A stretch of 64,000 bases of DNA from Cryptomeria japonica (Eukaryota; Streptophyta; Pinopsida; Cupressales; Cupressaceae): NCBI RefSeq assembly GCF_030272615.1, contig NC_081411.1, positions 155,022,971 through 155,086,970 of the forward strand, in the 5' to 3' direction. A program made the position numbers and the translations under genes. Of this stretch, positions 32,708 through 45,455 are shown in pieces; positions within the stretch are counted from its first letter, which is position 1; each line of letters starts with the position of its first letter. The notes beneath the pieces are model-generated. The model searched no databases, was not told the DNA's origin, and saw only the letters and a program-made list of their open reading frames with translations.

Positions 32708-32974
32708 TCAAATTTTATTAATTGACATTCAAATTTGAACACATTCTCAAACTTGAATCTATTTTAGTTGTTCATGTTTCACCTGTCATTTATCAATCAA
32801 ATTTTATTAATTGACATTCAAATTTGAACACATTCTCAAACTTGAATCTATTTTAGTTGTTCATGTTTCACCTGTCATTTATCAATCAAATTTTATTAAT
32901 TGACATTCAAATTTGAACACATTCTCAAACTTGAATCTATTTTAGTTGTTCATGTTTCACCTGTCATTTATCAA
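32708..32974. repeat. Tandem triplication, 3 x 89 bp, identical copies
   Basis: Units start at 32708, 32797 and 32886. By eye all three are identical. Contains TTCAAATTTGAA (palindrome) and CACCTGTCATTTATCAA. About 470-730 bp upstream of the F-box ATG. Confidence 0.92.
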
Positions 32975-34242
32975 TTATATTTGCCAAGTAGCTTAATTCA
33001 TTTGTAAACTAAATATAAGATATGACATATATTGAAGAGTATCAAAGTATAATTTCTTGTGATATTAGTATTAGATCAACATTCAAAGGATATGATATTT
33101 GTTGCTCAGTTCAAATGTTCTATAATACAAAAAATTTAAACAAAAACAAAAACATTCCAAAATATATTGTGTCAATCTTTAGTCAAAATAAAGATGCTAT
33201 AAATCTTAAAATAATTGAAAGTTAGATAAATTATTCAAAAAAAATTATAATAGGTTTTTTCTAATCATCTGACATGTATTAGTTTTCTATTGAAATCTTT
33301 TCTATGATTGAAAGCTTTGAGTGAAATCAACATCAAAACAAGTGTCACATATTGGAAACATTTGTATTGAGAGCATTTACTTTTATAATATTGCAATAAT
33401 AATATTTGTTGTTAAGTACAAAGATGAGTTAGTATATAACAACTTATGTGCTTCTTTTAGTTAATCTAAATATATTATTAATAGTATTAAAATAATATTA
33501 TTTAAGAAATTTATTATTATATATCATTAATATTAAGATAATATTATATATTTATAAACTAATATTATTATAAGGTAATATATTCTAGTACTAATAATAA
33601 TATACTTATAAATTAATATCTAACAAGTTTGTAATAAAGATTCGTGCTTTCTTAGGTTACTTCTAGTATGCTTTCTCATTAGAAGCTAATTTTGTCTCAT
33701 TTTAATGCTTGTCATATTATAATTTTTTAACAATTTAATATACTTTTAATAAATTGTTTTAATACATAATTTTTAATATTTGATGTAATATATTATAATA
33801 AATTATATATAATATTAATATTAATATATATTATTTTATAACACTTGTTATTAAATATGTATTAATTTACAATAATTTTAACAAGTTAAATATATTTTAA
33901 TATTAATTTAGAACCTTTATTTTAGTTGTAACAATTAATTGAATATTGTCTTGAATGTTGTTGGAAATTCATACTTTTTTGCACCCAAAATCTAAACTTT
34001 TAGACTAATGATATTTATTATAAATAATTTTAAAACATTTAAAGGTAAAAATTGTGCATCTCTACTTTGCCAAATATAAGTATGCCTTGAATAGGGAAAA
34101 ATATTGTTTTCTCATTTGTTATCAAGAAATTTATTAATAACTAATTAACCAATAGTATAAGGACAAGTACTAACAAGAGTGATACCATTAATTATTTTTT
34201 TAAGTTAGAATGATTTATTTTAACATTTTATTTAGCATCATC
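32975..34242. other. Very AT-rich spacer
   Basis: No gene seen. 33400-33960 is almost pure A/T with TAATATTAT words and few G or C, possibly a matrix-attachment-like or decayed transposon region. The ORF at 33022-33225 has no domain. Confidence 0.6.
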
Positions 34243-35690
34243 ATGTTAAGCTATAGTGTCTACCCTGCTAAGGCCTCTCCTATGAAAGGTTCATTGGTCT
34301 ACAACCTAGTCATGGATATTCCTAATATGCCCTCCTAGAACATCCAACCTAACACCTTAATGGGGAATGACTCAATAAACTCTCATTTCAAGGGTTCCTT
34401 TGTAGACCAACTCAACAAGCCCCTTAGGGGCTCTTTGAATCCTCTGATCAAATGCCTTCCCTATGCTTCTACGATCCATAAGGTGATCCTTGGAAGGGAG
34501 GTTCTAGATTGCATTGTGTACGTCAAGAAGTATGCTCTAAATTTGTCATATCAATCATGTTTGGCCATCGCTTATGACACTCCACTCCTAGATCTTAACC
34601 CACTAGAACCCTTTGGTGTCTGGTAAGCTATATATTCACCCTTTTTCTTGTGTTTTTTTTTTGTTTATTTTGATTACACTAAGGATAAATAAGCTATTCT
34701 ATCTTAGGGCCCTTCATTTTGGGACTCCCATCCCTTAGCTCTTTGCCTATGGACCCCTTCTTCCAATCCACTTACAAACCCTAAATTGAAGTCTCCCCTA
34801 CATGGGTCAAGCTTCCACAAGTCCCTCTTTACTTATAGTGCCAAGTTGCATTTGAATCTGGGTAATATACTTGGTCACTTTAAAGTTGATCCCAATACTA
34901 GTCTCTTCTCCCACACCTCCTTTGCACATATCCTAGTAGAACTGGATCTCTCCAAGCCACTTCTGATTGATATTTTTCTCAAGGTCAATTATCCTCAGTA
35001 GTAGCAGTGTGCATATTATGAAGGGCTCTTGTTTTATTGTAGAAGTTGCTATTCTATTGGACATCTTGACTCATCCTACCCATGTATGCCTCATCCTCGC
35101 TTGTCTCTCACTTAGTGGAAGGATGTTGAGAGGTTTCATCTTGCTATCTTTACTAATGACTCTTGTTTGGATTCTTTGATAGATTCAAAGCCCCCTTCCT
35201 TAGTGGTTATCCCTACCTTTATAATTCATGGTTTCTCTTCCCATGTGGCCCCTATCCAAGCATTCTCTGTCTCCCTAACAACTACTATTTGTATGATTGA
35301 ATTTTTGCAGGCTCCTCCAAGTGCTCTCTTGAGTACAAGCCTTTTTCCTTCATTAGTTCTGGATTCTCTTTCCTCGAATTGGTAGGTTCCTATTCTAGGT
35401 TATCAGACATCACCTCGACCTCAAAGGGTTGAACTAAAACTATCTTTCTTGTCCCTCAAGACAAGGACTCTTCATAGATGGTTGTCCCTTCCAACATAGA
35501 GATCTTGATCCTCCTTTGGGCCCACTTCTTGGCCCCTATTCATAATTTTAGTAAGGATTTCATTTTTGTTTAAGTAGTGAAATTTTGTTGTAGAGATACC
35601 ATGGTGTAACTCTATTGTTCTTATTAAGTGTCTATTGTAATTTATTTGATCCGTAATGGGTTGGGGGCCCTTCCCCACATAATTTGATCA
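34243..35690 (+). pseudogene. LINE-type ORF1 with DUF4283-like domain, decayed
   Basis: From ATG 34243 the frame runs with one TAG (34342-34344 region) to FGVW (34626). After an 85-nt intron-like gap a second frame reads GPFILGLPSLSSLPMDPFFQ, then SPTWVKLPQVPLYL. Another frame gives LNLGNILGHFKVDPNTS and HILVELDLSKPLLIDIFL. These blocks follow the order of the DUF4283 domain common in ORF1 of plant LINEs and related plant proteins. The DNA ends near 35690 with GGGGGCCCTTCCCCACATAA and TTGATCAAAAA, like a LINE 3' end. No ORF2 (endonuclease or RT) is present. A second copy lies at 63668-64000. Confidence 0.6.
34623..34707 (+). other. Intron-like segment inside the DUF4283 relic
   Basis: GTAAGC…TTAG, 85 nt, T-rich, splitting the coding blocks FGVW and GPFILGL. 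The copy at 63690-63776 has the same GTAAGC and a similar end (TTGAG). Confidence 0.4.
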
Positions 35691-38588
35691 AAAACATTCT
35701 ATTTAGTATCTTAGAGTTATGTTTTATTATTACTAACACATTTTTTAATCATAGTGATATTGTTTTCCTTCTTATATTTTTTGGAAACTCAACCTTCTCA
35801 CACCCCTAAACTATTACCAAGAAATGGTTGTGTTGTTTTTGGTAGACTCTTTAGTCTTAAGGACATCAAAGGATTGCCTAGAGTGAACTGTATCTACAAT
35901 ACCATCAAGAATTTCCTCCATTGTACCTACCCCATCATGGTTAGCAAATTAATCCACTACCATTCTATATAATTCGACTCTTAATTGGTAGAAAAGATTG
36001 ATATGATGTTCCAAGATCTATTGTTCTAAATCAACCACCACCCACAATACTATTTTTTGTTGGCCCCATCATGGCAAAGAGAATGAGTTCCAAAAGGTTC
36101 CAGGTTCCTTAATGATCTAAATGATAAATTTTATTCAAGTGTTTTCCTAAGAATTTGTAATATTTTATCTCTATGTTTCAATGAGCCATTGATTGGGATT
36201 TACCATATCATAGTTATATTTTCTATTTATACAATTACTAGAAAAAAAAATCTTTACACCCCTTACGATCTATTCATTCTATACTAGGGTTTCAAATATG
36301 ATAATTTAGGTTTCTTATCATAAATTTTATGTTACATTAATATTTGAATATCATTTCCTATTCCTCTTTCATTCTCACACACTTCCACTTCAATTAGAAA
36401 TTCATAATTAATTATTCCTTAAATGTTTAATGTCAATGTATTCTTCAATGATTTTAATGTTGTATTGACACATTTACTACTTTACGATCTCTGCCGTATG
36501 TTTCTAAACTCCCTTCACTTCCCATTCTCTTAGTGTGATGTATGATATAAGAAAAATAGCCCTCAAGAAGCCATCCATAGATACTGTAGAAACCTTGAGT
36601 TGAAAAGATATCAAGGTCACTAGTACTAAATAATTCTAATAAACCTAATTGAATTTATAAAAGGTGATAGTTATTTCTGGTTCATGTCTTGATTCTTAGT
36701 ACATTTTTATGGCCATTCACATAAACATTAAATAGGTCCATTTATAGACTTTTTATAGGACTCTATTAACTCATTGTGTCATATTAGATTCTAAAACAAA
36801 CAAAAAAAATTGTCTACACTTGCAAGTGACATGAATGTTATAAGGATATAATTATAGAAGTAAGGTAGGAGCTATTGTACAATCATAAATTATATCGCTA
36901 TATAATTTTCATCCCGACTTAGGTCTTACATTGGTGTTCCAAACTTCCATAATTTAACCATGTTAAGTTTTACTCACATTGGCTTCAAACTACAAAATCC
37001 ACCTAGCATCTAATTTAGAATTTTTGTGCCCTTGTCCCACTAAAAGAGGCCCAATTTTTGTCTTGACAACAATCATAAAATATGGGTAGGAATTTCCTTC
37101 CCATGTCAGCCTGTCTTGAAATTTCAAACATGTTCAATATGTACTGGGGTATAAAAGAAAGCCTTACGCCCTCATTTGATTTGTCCATCTTACATCTCCC
37201 AATTATCTCTCCACATGATTCAAGTTCAAATTCAATTCAATTCAAGTGAGCAAGCACCTAAGCATCTTCAAGACATTGAAGGAGAGTTCAAGTATTTAGA
37301 TTCAAGCATTTAAATTGGCATCCATGATCAAGAATTTATGAGGACATCCTATATACTACATGAGAACATCAATCCTTGCATGAAGACTTCAAAGCAAGAT
37401 TCATCAAGGTATCACATTCCAGTTTCAACATTTCAATTTAGATCTAGCCTCTACCCTCAAAAGGCATACTTTAATATTTCATCTCATTTCAATTTCAATA
37501 TCAATTATAGGATAAATGCAAAACTTGGGGTTTTGAATTAGGAAAACTCCTAATCCCAACATCTGTCTCTCTTCTACATGTCTAGGTGATAGGTTCAAAA
37601 GCTATAAATTTGGAATTAAGTAGAGTAGATAGAGATGATGAAATCTAGCTTTTGCAAGCACAAAAAGTAGAGGATAGGGTCTCTCCCAACATATATTCTT
37701 TATAAATTCTTGGCAAAACTTTTGGGGTAGATTTTGAGCATCATTCCTATTCTAGAAAGGTTATTTTTATTCATATCTGACATTGCAAAGACAAGGTCGC
37801 TCAAAGCATGTTTTTTCTTAAATTTTCAAGTGTAGATTCTTGTCATAGGTTCTACTTATCTTCCTCATTCCATATCTATTTTTGTAGATACATGTACCCT
37901 ATTTGTTACCATGTTTTCTTAGCAGGAGATATTTATGCATATGTAGAAGGTTTAGAATTTCATGAGTGTGTTGAGCATTGAATTTAAATAAATAGAATTC
38001 CATGGTTTTATTGGAAGCTACAAAAGTTTTCTTAAAAAAATGGAATCAAGAATGCCCTTTAGAATTTCGATAGAATCCTAAAGATTATCACTCAAACCAA
38101 GGCCATTGAATATGCATGCTAATCCTTCACCGAGATATCTAGTTTGACTGAAATGGTACACCTATTGTATCAAAGAAACCTATGAGTGTTTCATTGATAA
38201 GATGACTTATCAAACAGACTTGGGCCTTGATGAGTTCCAAAAGTGGCTCATCGAAAACATTATTTTCATTGATAGGTGGTATGTTGAGGAAACGATAGGA
38301 AGTTCTCATCGATAAGACTTTTTGAGAAAAGGAAGGTGTCGAAGAGGTGCAAAAGTTGTTGGCCGACAATCACAATTTCATCAAAAAATGAAAAGCCGAA
38401 GGAGGATATTCTTCTTTCACCGACATGAAAGATTTCATCAATGACCCATGTAGAAGCCGGATAATGAGGGACCATTATTGGCATACTCAAAAAATGATAA
38501 GACGGTTGCAAAATGCGGTGATGAAAGGATTCCCACCAAAAATAGGGTTTCGATGAGCCGATGGAGGTTTACATTGACATAGACACGT
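35691..38588. other. Spacer, AT-rich
   Basis: No gene recognised. The ORF at 35754-35972 has no known motif. A stretch at 37150-37560 with ATTCAAGTTCAAATTCAATTCAA words looks like LTR or transposon untranslated DNA. 37680-38100 may be LTR-like as well; no paired copy in the window. Confidence 0.5.
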
Positions 38589-38861
38589 GAGGTAGAGCCT
38601 TTCGATGAGAGTGAAGATATTGATGAAGCCACAAAGCTGCTTAATGATGACGGTAGTTTCGCTGAAACTAAGGAGACATCGATGAAACATGAAATTTCGA
38701 GGGAAGATAAAGTTAAGCCACTGAAGTACATGATTCCATCAAAAAATGGTGTAGCCATAGAACTGATGAGCATCGATGGACGATATGAAGTGCTGCTAGA
38801 TAAATGGTTACTTTTTGCCATGAGGATCAATACAAAGCTTAATAAGTTCACTTCATCATAA
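38589..38861 (+). pseudogene. Short open stretch of unknown origin
   Basis: About 90 codons open to TAA at 38859. It contains VEPFDESEDIDEATKLL, then YMIPSKNGVAIELMS and LLDKWLLFAMRIN. The overlapping minus strand (38438-38851) is also open but only low-complexity Ser/Leu-rich, so I prefer the plus strand. The region is dotted with (T)CATCGAT(G/A)A words. It could be a gag or transposon remnant; no family recognised. Confidence 0.25.
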
Positions 38862-40140
38862 ATTCAAATAAATGCCTCTGTGACCATTGTTCAATTGATA
38901 ATGGTAACTGATAAAGTCGCCATGAATGCTCGATAAATTGATAAAAGAGGAAACACTTCTGAGCAACATTTGAAGAATTCACAATGAGCCTTGGAGAGCC
39001 GAGACAATTCTAGATCAAATTCACGAGTGATCTAGAGCGTGGTCGTTATATGCTATAAGAGTGATAGTTATATTAATTATCTTGGCATGCTAAATCTCTT
39101 TATCTTTCACTTTTTTAAGCAATTGTAATCAGGCTATTAATGATGAAGGGATGTAACTTCTCATAGAATAGGTGTTGCTCACTTATTTATATGAGCAAAA
39201 TTTTGTAAAAGAAGAATCATTAGAATAAAATATACCAAACAAATATTGTAGCCTCTGGCATACTATTGTACCATTTTGAAGCTTTAATAGAATCAGTCAT
39301 TTTTTTTCTGCATATGTGCTATGGATTATTTCATTTTTTGTAGGCAGTTGTTTGTGATATTATCTAAAGGAGATAAGGTTATTTGTATTCTTACAGTGAA
39401 GTTTATGTTTCTATGTTATAAACTTAGATTAAAAGGATCTACTTGTGAATTGTAATTGTTCCTTGTAGTTCTTCCTTGGATGGTCCTTTAAGATTAAGGT
39501 TAAATTCATTCAAGTGGTTTATGATATTAACATTTAACAGATCTAATAAGTAATAGTAACTAACAGTTTTACCAAAGGCGGTAGGTTTAAAAATTGTCTC
39601 ACAAATCATACATTATGTCCTAGGGAAATATAAGACTCTATAGCCCAAATAGCAGGAAAGACACTGGTCATTCACAAATCACAACCTTTACCATATTAAT
39701 TACTTTTACATTAAAGCAATAGGACTAGTTGAGTAGGACACATAAAACCAATTAGCAATAGTGTACATACTTATAAATTTCAAGTACAAAGATCGAATAT
39801 ATTTCACAACAACAATATTGAACTCATCTAAAAGCTACCTATCCTAGGAACCTATGTCATTTTGAGGTAGGGAAGAATTTAGATCAATATACTCTATCTG
39901 CTATAAAAAACATTAGTCATCAAAAGCCACTAGTGAATAGGTATACCTGCCTAGGTCTTGCAGAGCTGAAAGTGAGGGAGTTAGTAACTGAATAGGTTCA
40001 CTCTATAAGTTGGCCAAGTCAACTAGAGGGTTTGATCATAGGAGTTGGCATTTCCTTATAACCTATCTAATCTGTTGATTTGAGATCCAATAGAGTGTTC
40101 GCATTATCATTCTAGATGTTAGCTTGGTATGTTAGATGAT
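38862..40140. other. Spacer, possibly LTR-like near 38900-39230
   Basis: No gene seen. TTATTTATATGAGC (about 39183) resembles a TATA region followed by leader. The rest is AT-rich. Confidence 0.4.
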
Positions 40141-41069
40141 GTGGTGTTCATAGATTACTTGATGGATCAGGTGTTTGACAACGCAATGTAGGTATGTTGA
40201 ATTGAATTTATAATATTTTTATTTGTTAAAAAATTAAAACTTCCAAATGTAAATTAATTTTTAATTATAAATTAAATTATACTGATACAAACATTATACA
40301 TTTTAGAATGTAGTGATCGAGGGTAGTACATCATTGACCATTCCTACCACAACTTGTACACTGGCATCTTCATCAGAGGTAAACAATTTATGACATGTCA
40401 TTTATTTTAGATGTGACCTTGTATTAAATTAATGTTTTATAAGATATATTATCTTAGTAATGCATATTTATTTGAGGTTTAGTAGGTGTTGACAATGGCC
40501 AAATTTTGCAGGTCCATGATGCTATCATTACGGCCATTTCATTTGGCCTAGAAAGCTATATGGTATCCATTTTTCACATATGTGAAATTAATTTTTTTAT
40601 TGAATATTCATATAATTTAAAGCGTGATTATTGAAATTATATTTTAATATTAATAATTATATGTTGATCTTATCTTACTCTTGTAAGATACACCAAGCAT
40701 GACCGAGGAAGAAACTATACCTATTTCTTTCTCAAGATTAGCTAACCGAGGAAAGGTAATTAAACACAATTTTAATTTAAATAATAATTTAAAGAGCTTA
40801 TATGAGTTATTTTAGAATGTTTTAGATTTTAAATTTTCAAATGTATTATGATTATACATGTATATCTAGATTGATAGTCTTACATTTTTTGTCTTCACAA
40901 CAACCAATGGGATTTACCACAATTATGACTGTAGATTATATATTGGAAGAAGATATAGGCAATAGGTATAAGTTTTTTTTTTCTTAATATCATGATTATA
41001 TGCACACGTACATTCATTATAATAAATATTATCATTTTTATATAGGAATTGGCCTTGCTTGTTTCATCG
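40141..41069 (+). pseudogene. Candidate decayed intron-rich gene, exon-like islands
   Basis: Short sense islands bounded by AG and GT in AT-rich DNA: one ending 40191 (DYLMDQVFDNAM, then TAG|GTATGT), 40307-40378 (24 open codons, STSLTIPTTTCTL), 40512-40562 (17 open codons, VHDAIITAISFGLES), 40688-40755 (SMTEEETIPISFSRL), 40870-40965 and 41046-41069. The gaps are much more AT-rich than the islands, as plant introns are. Phases do not join cleanly, so the gene is dead or my borders are off. No family recognised. Confidence 0.35.
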
Positions 41070-42779
41070 GTAATGACTCATCCTGCAACAATAGGAGTAT
41101 AATTAGAGGCTTGAGTATACAACTATTTGATACTGTATCTATATGTATTTAGACAGAAGTATATACATGTTTAGTTTGTTTTTCTTTGTCAACTATATAT
41201 TAACTTGTATCAATTTTATTTTACCCAAAATAGTGATATTGATGATTTGCCTATGACATAGATCCTCTACCTTAATGATATTGTAGGACTCTTGAACATC
41301 ATAGGAGACCATCATTTATAAAATGCCTTTTAGCCAAAAAAAGAAGACAAGGTAATCAACATTTCAATTTTAGAGAAATTATAGTTTTATATAGTTATTT
41401 CGATGTTAATTTGACAATTTTAAACTATTTTTGACATGAGTTGTCTAATTTTTTCTTTGAATTATTGTTTTTCAAACATATTCAAAGCCATTTAATAATT
41501 TGAAGATGCTTAATTTTGATGATCCACTACAAGTGTAGGATATGGTAGAGATAAGAGTGTCAGTTGTGGTCATTAAAGGATTGAGACATGAAGATATTGG
41601 GCATTTTTATTATATATAGATGTCGAGATGGCATATGACACATTTTGGTAAAAAAATTTATTGAGTTGACACATTTACCATTTTTTTTTATGTGTATAGA
41701 CACAATATTCTATAGTTTGATATATAAAAGTTGATATGTGATCTAATTCATTCATTGTGTGCATGCACTACTACTTTGAAACATAAAACTTAAATGTATA
41801 TTCACTTTAGAATGCCTAAGTTATGAACAATAGCATGTTATAGATTGATTATATTTCACTTAAATAAAAATTATTAATTACAATTGATATTCCATCTAAA
41901 TTCTAAGTGTTAAATCCGGTTCCCTTGGGCAACTTCACCAAAATTTTATGACCATTTTTCTAATGTTATTAGTCATAACTTGGATGTTTAGTAATAATGG
42001 ATGACAAGTAATCAAAATTGGATCCAATTTCATGTTCTACCTCCTTATCTCTTTGTAAAATTTTATTACATAATCAAACACATTACCGACTAAGGATTAA
42101 TATAGACTTGTTATTCTTTGTTAGACTTGTTACTTACATAAGAGAGATGGAGCATAATTATGATTATATCAAGGTTTAACATAGACTTGTTATTCTTTTT
42201 CCTTCCTTTCATATTCATTTTTATTTGGATTCATTTACCATTTAGAGTCACATATATTATTTTTCACATTAGTAGGAACTTGAGGTTTTGGCATTAAAAA
42301 ATAGATGTAAAAACCTCATAAATATATGAGCTCATTCAATACTAATTTCTCACATGTTTTAGAGTTGCATAGTGAATCCACTCACAAATATTGTCAGTAA
42401 TCATGTAAAAGAAGGAAAACAAGTTGTTAAACTATAAAAGTTCAAGGGAACTAGAATGATTCTAAAAAATATGATCAACAATGTCACTACATGTGAAGGA
42501 AGAGGATAAATTACATGATGAAAATTTAAGGTTGGGTAAAAAACCAAAGAAACACCCATATTTATAGAGCATAGAACAAAAAAATGCTTTCTTGAAATAA
42601 ACTTTACTCAGAATGAAGGTCAACAAGCTATCTAGAATATTGTTTAGATTTAATCAATTTCCTTTAGGAGCGATGAATTTCCATTCATTAGGGTTATCTT
42701 AGATACATTATGAATCTCTTAGGTTTAGTACAAGTTTGTCAAAAAGTATCTAAAAGTTTCAAACAGTTGCAAAATTTGC
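41070..42779. other. Spacer, AT-rich
   Basis: A further possible exon-like island lies at 41233-41350 (ends …GAAGACAAG|GTAATC). Otherwise no gene or repeat unit seen. Confidence 0.45.
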
Positions 42780-43760
42780 AAAAATTGTCATGGAAATGAA
42801 CCATATTTTCCAACACATATAGGTAGGTTGGTTTATATTAGGCATGCTCCTATTTTTCTTCCTAACTTGCCTGAACGTTCAAAGTCGTACTATAGTGATG
42901 CTATCTCTTAAGTGCCTTAAATTCAACAAATTATCAATCTTTGATGGGCCATTTCTCAAAATATGAAGCACATACAAACAATCTATATTAACCTATAGAG
43001 TCAATTGAGGCCCATATATAATAACCTATCCCATATTTTCAATACTCAAAGCTATTTTCTCAGGGCAATAATTTTTTAGTTGATGTAAATATTGTTAGAT
43101 GCATGCAATGAAAAGTTGCAAGGTAGCCTAATTTTCATTCTACTCATCATGGGCATGAATCACGAATAGAAACACATCTAGGAAAGTGGTTTTATGCTAT
43201 TAATTCTCCTATTTTGTTTCCCAACTCACCCGAACATTCATAGCCATATCGTAGTAGTTCTATCTATTAAGCTCTATAAGCTCAAATAAATGTCGAACTT
43301 GGACAGGCCATTTCTTAGAATCCAAGGCACATACTAACAATTTTTTTGAACCTAAAAGGCCATATATGAGCCCTTCTACAATAAACTACCTCATATTATC
43401 AAGACTCGAAGCTATTTTCTTAAGGCAATAACTTTTTTTGTTCATGCAAATATCATTTAGATACATATATAATGAAAAGTTGTAAGGTAGCCTAATATTT
43501 TTTCTATTTTTCATGGGCACAAACCATCAATCCCAACATATCTAGATAGGTGGGTTTTTGTTATCCATGCTCTTATTTTTTTCCCCAACTCTCCCAAACA
43601 TTTAGACCCATACCATAGCAGCCCTATTTCTTAAGTTCTTTAAGTTCTAAAACTCTCAAAATTTCATGGGTCATTTCTCAGAATTTGAGGCACATATAAA
43701 TAAACCATTTGAACCTATAGGATTATGTGAGGCCCCTTTACAATAACCTTGGAGACAAGA
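42780..43760. repeat. Diverged tandem repeat, three copies of about 360 bp
   Basis: Anchor AACA(C/T)AT(A/C)TAG(G/A) occurs at about 42812, 43171 and 43535. Each copy repeats the order: CATGCTCCTATTTTT-like block, AACTC(G/A)CC(T/C)GAACATTCA, CTTAAG…, GAGGCCC…, CAATAACCTA…, AAAGCTATTTTCT…GGCAATAA, GAAAAGTTG(C/T)AAGGTAGCCTAAT. Identity between copies is roughly 70-80% by eye. Confidence 0.8.
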
Positions 43761-43840
43761 AAATGGTTAGGGTGTTCACTTGTATATAATAAACACAAAA
43801 TACAAAGAAATTATGGAACATGTAAATAAAACCATTATAT

Positions 43841-45138
43841 TGTTGGCAAAAACAATGAAGGAAAACTGAGAGGGGGTGGGTGACTTAGTTTTCATCGGAT
43901 CTACAAAATTAACCACAAATATAGATCTGATAGACTATAGTAACAACAAGATAGGAAAATTCAAAGAACAACACACAACACCAAGATTTTGATGTGGAAA
44001 ACCTGATTAAGGGAAAAAACACGATGGGAAACTACCCACAATAAGATGATAATCTGCAGTAGTATGTGAAAATATTACAATGGGGATTGCACATGCATTC
44101 AGGCACACTACCTAGAGCTCACTACACAAAAGATGATAACCCAAAAGGATACAACCCTCAAGGAAGTCTCATTGACTTACAACAAGATTCAGACTACAAT
44201 CCAGAAAGAATGAACTGAAAGAATAGCATCTCCAAATTCCTAATAACAGTTCCGGTTAAGCACAATTGTCTGCTTTGCAACACCAATCACAATGTCAAAG
44301 GATGAATCACATGTTCGCACATACACCACACTCTGATAATGCAGACAAAACCATGATACCTCAATTACCTGACAATATCACCTATTTATACAGATCATCA
44401 ACTGTGATAACAAGGTCGGTTAAACCCTCGACACCTAATTACAAAATTACATCATACGATACAAAGATCAACCACTGGACCAATGTAAATATATGCATGA
44501 CATAGCATGGACCTAAATCAAATTCCCAAACACTCATCTCCACCAGTAATCACGCCAAGATCAACCGCAACTTGCTACACCACCAAGAGAACCACATAAC
44601 ACGAAGAACATCATTAGTTCACCAAAAACTCACACAATGATCAATGCAGATCATCAAAATAAATAGGACACAATTAGGAAACACTAGCAAGAATGTTAGA
44701 ATCATTAGAAATAGTTCTACCAACACCACTTATCAAATATTCATCGATCAACATCTAAAACTCAGGAAGTCTCAAACAACAATAAATGTCATGAAGAAAA
44801 ATAACTTGCAGGGCACCAAATCATGAACTATTTGAAATGAAGATACACAATACCATCCCAAATAATATCTCAAAAGCTCAGCTCAAGATCTAATCACACT
44901 AGAATGTACTAGAGGAAACACTGAACTCTGCAAAGCACTGACTAGATAAATGAATTGCATAACCAGATCTTCTGATATGATCAATTAAGCTTTCTGGACC
45001 ACCAAAACCAATACAGAAGAATATAATGATACTATAAATACTCCATATACCAAACCATAAACCAAACTGCAATCATCGAAGCAGGAATATGTTGACATCA
45101 ATAACAACAACATATTATAGTAGTAGCAATGTTCAACA
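43841..45138 (-). repeat. Copia A 3' LTR
   Basis: About 1,298 bp. On the minus strand it starts TGTTGAACATTGC after the PPT and ends …GTTTTTGCCAACA. CACCCACCCCCTCTCAG lies just inside the end. ORFs inside (44266-44826) are not genes. Confidence 0.75.
44391..44400 (-). promoter_or_regulatory. TATA box of Copia A LTR
   Basis: TATAAATAGG on the minus strand, mid-LTR. Confidence 0.6.
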
Positions 45139-45455
45139 ATCTCCCCCTTTGGCATTGATGGCAACATATGAAAGTGAAAAACAATCAATGAAAACAACTC
45201 CAACAAATTCCCCCTAAGATCAAGCAGATAAAACAATTTTTCACATGCTTCTATCTCCTCTAACAGTAATGCCAAAGATATCAAAAAAGGAAACCAAACT
45301 TACTCTCCCCCTAAAATAAACAAATCATGATACTCTCCATGATAAACAGATAATCAATCAACCAGACTACTCCACCAAAGGAGCATCACAAATTCATCAA
45401 TTCAGATAAATAAATAAGACTATGAAGTCCACCGGATTGATGCATCTCAATGCAT

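Noticed and set aside
32708-32974. CRISPR-like direct repeats
   Set aside because: Units are contiguous with no spacers; a tandem triplication in plant DNA.
38438-38851. 137-codon minus-strand Ser/Leu-rich ORF
   Set aside because: Low complexity, no motif, overlaps a more plausible plus-strand stretch.
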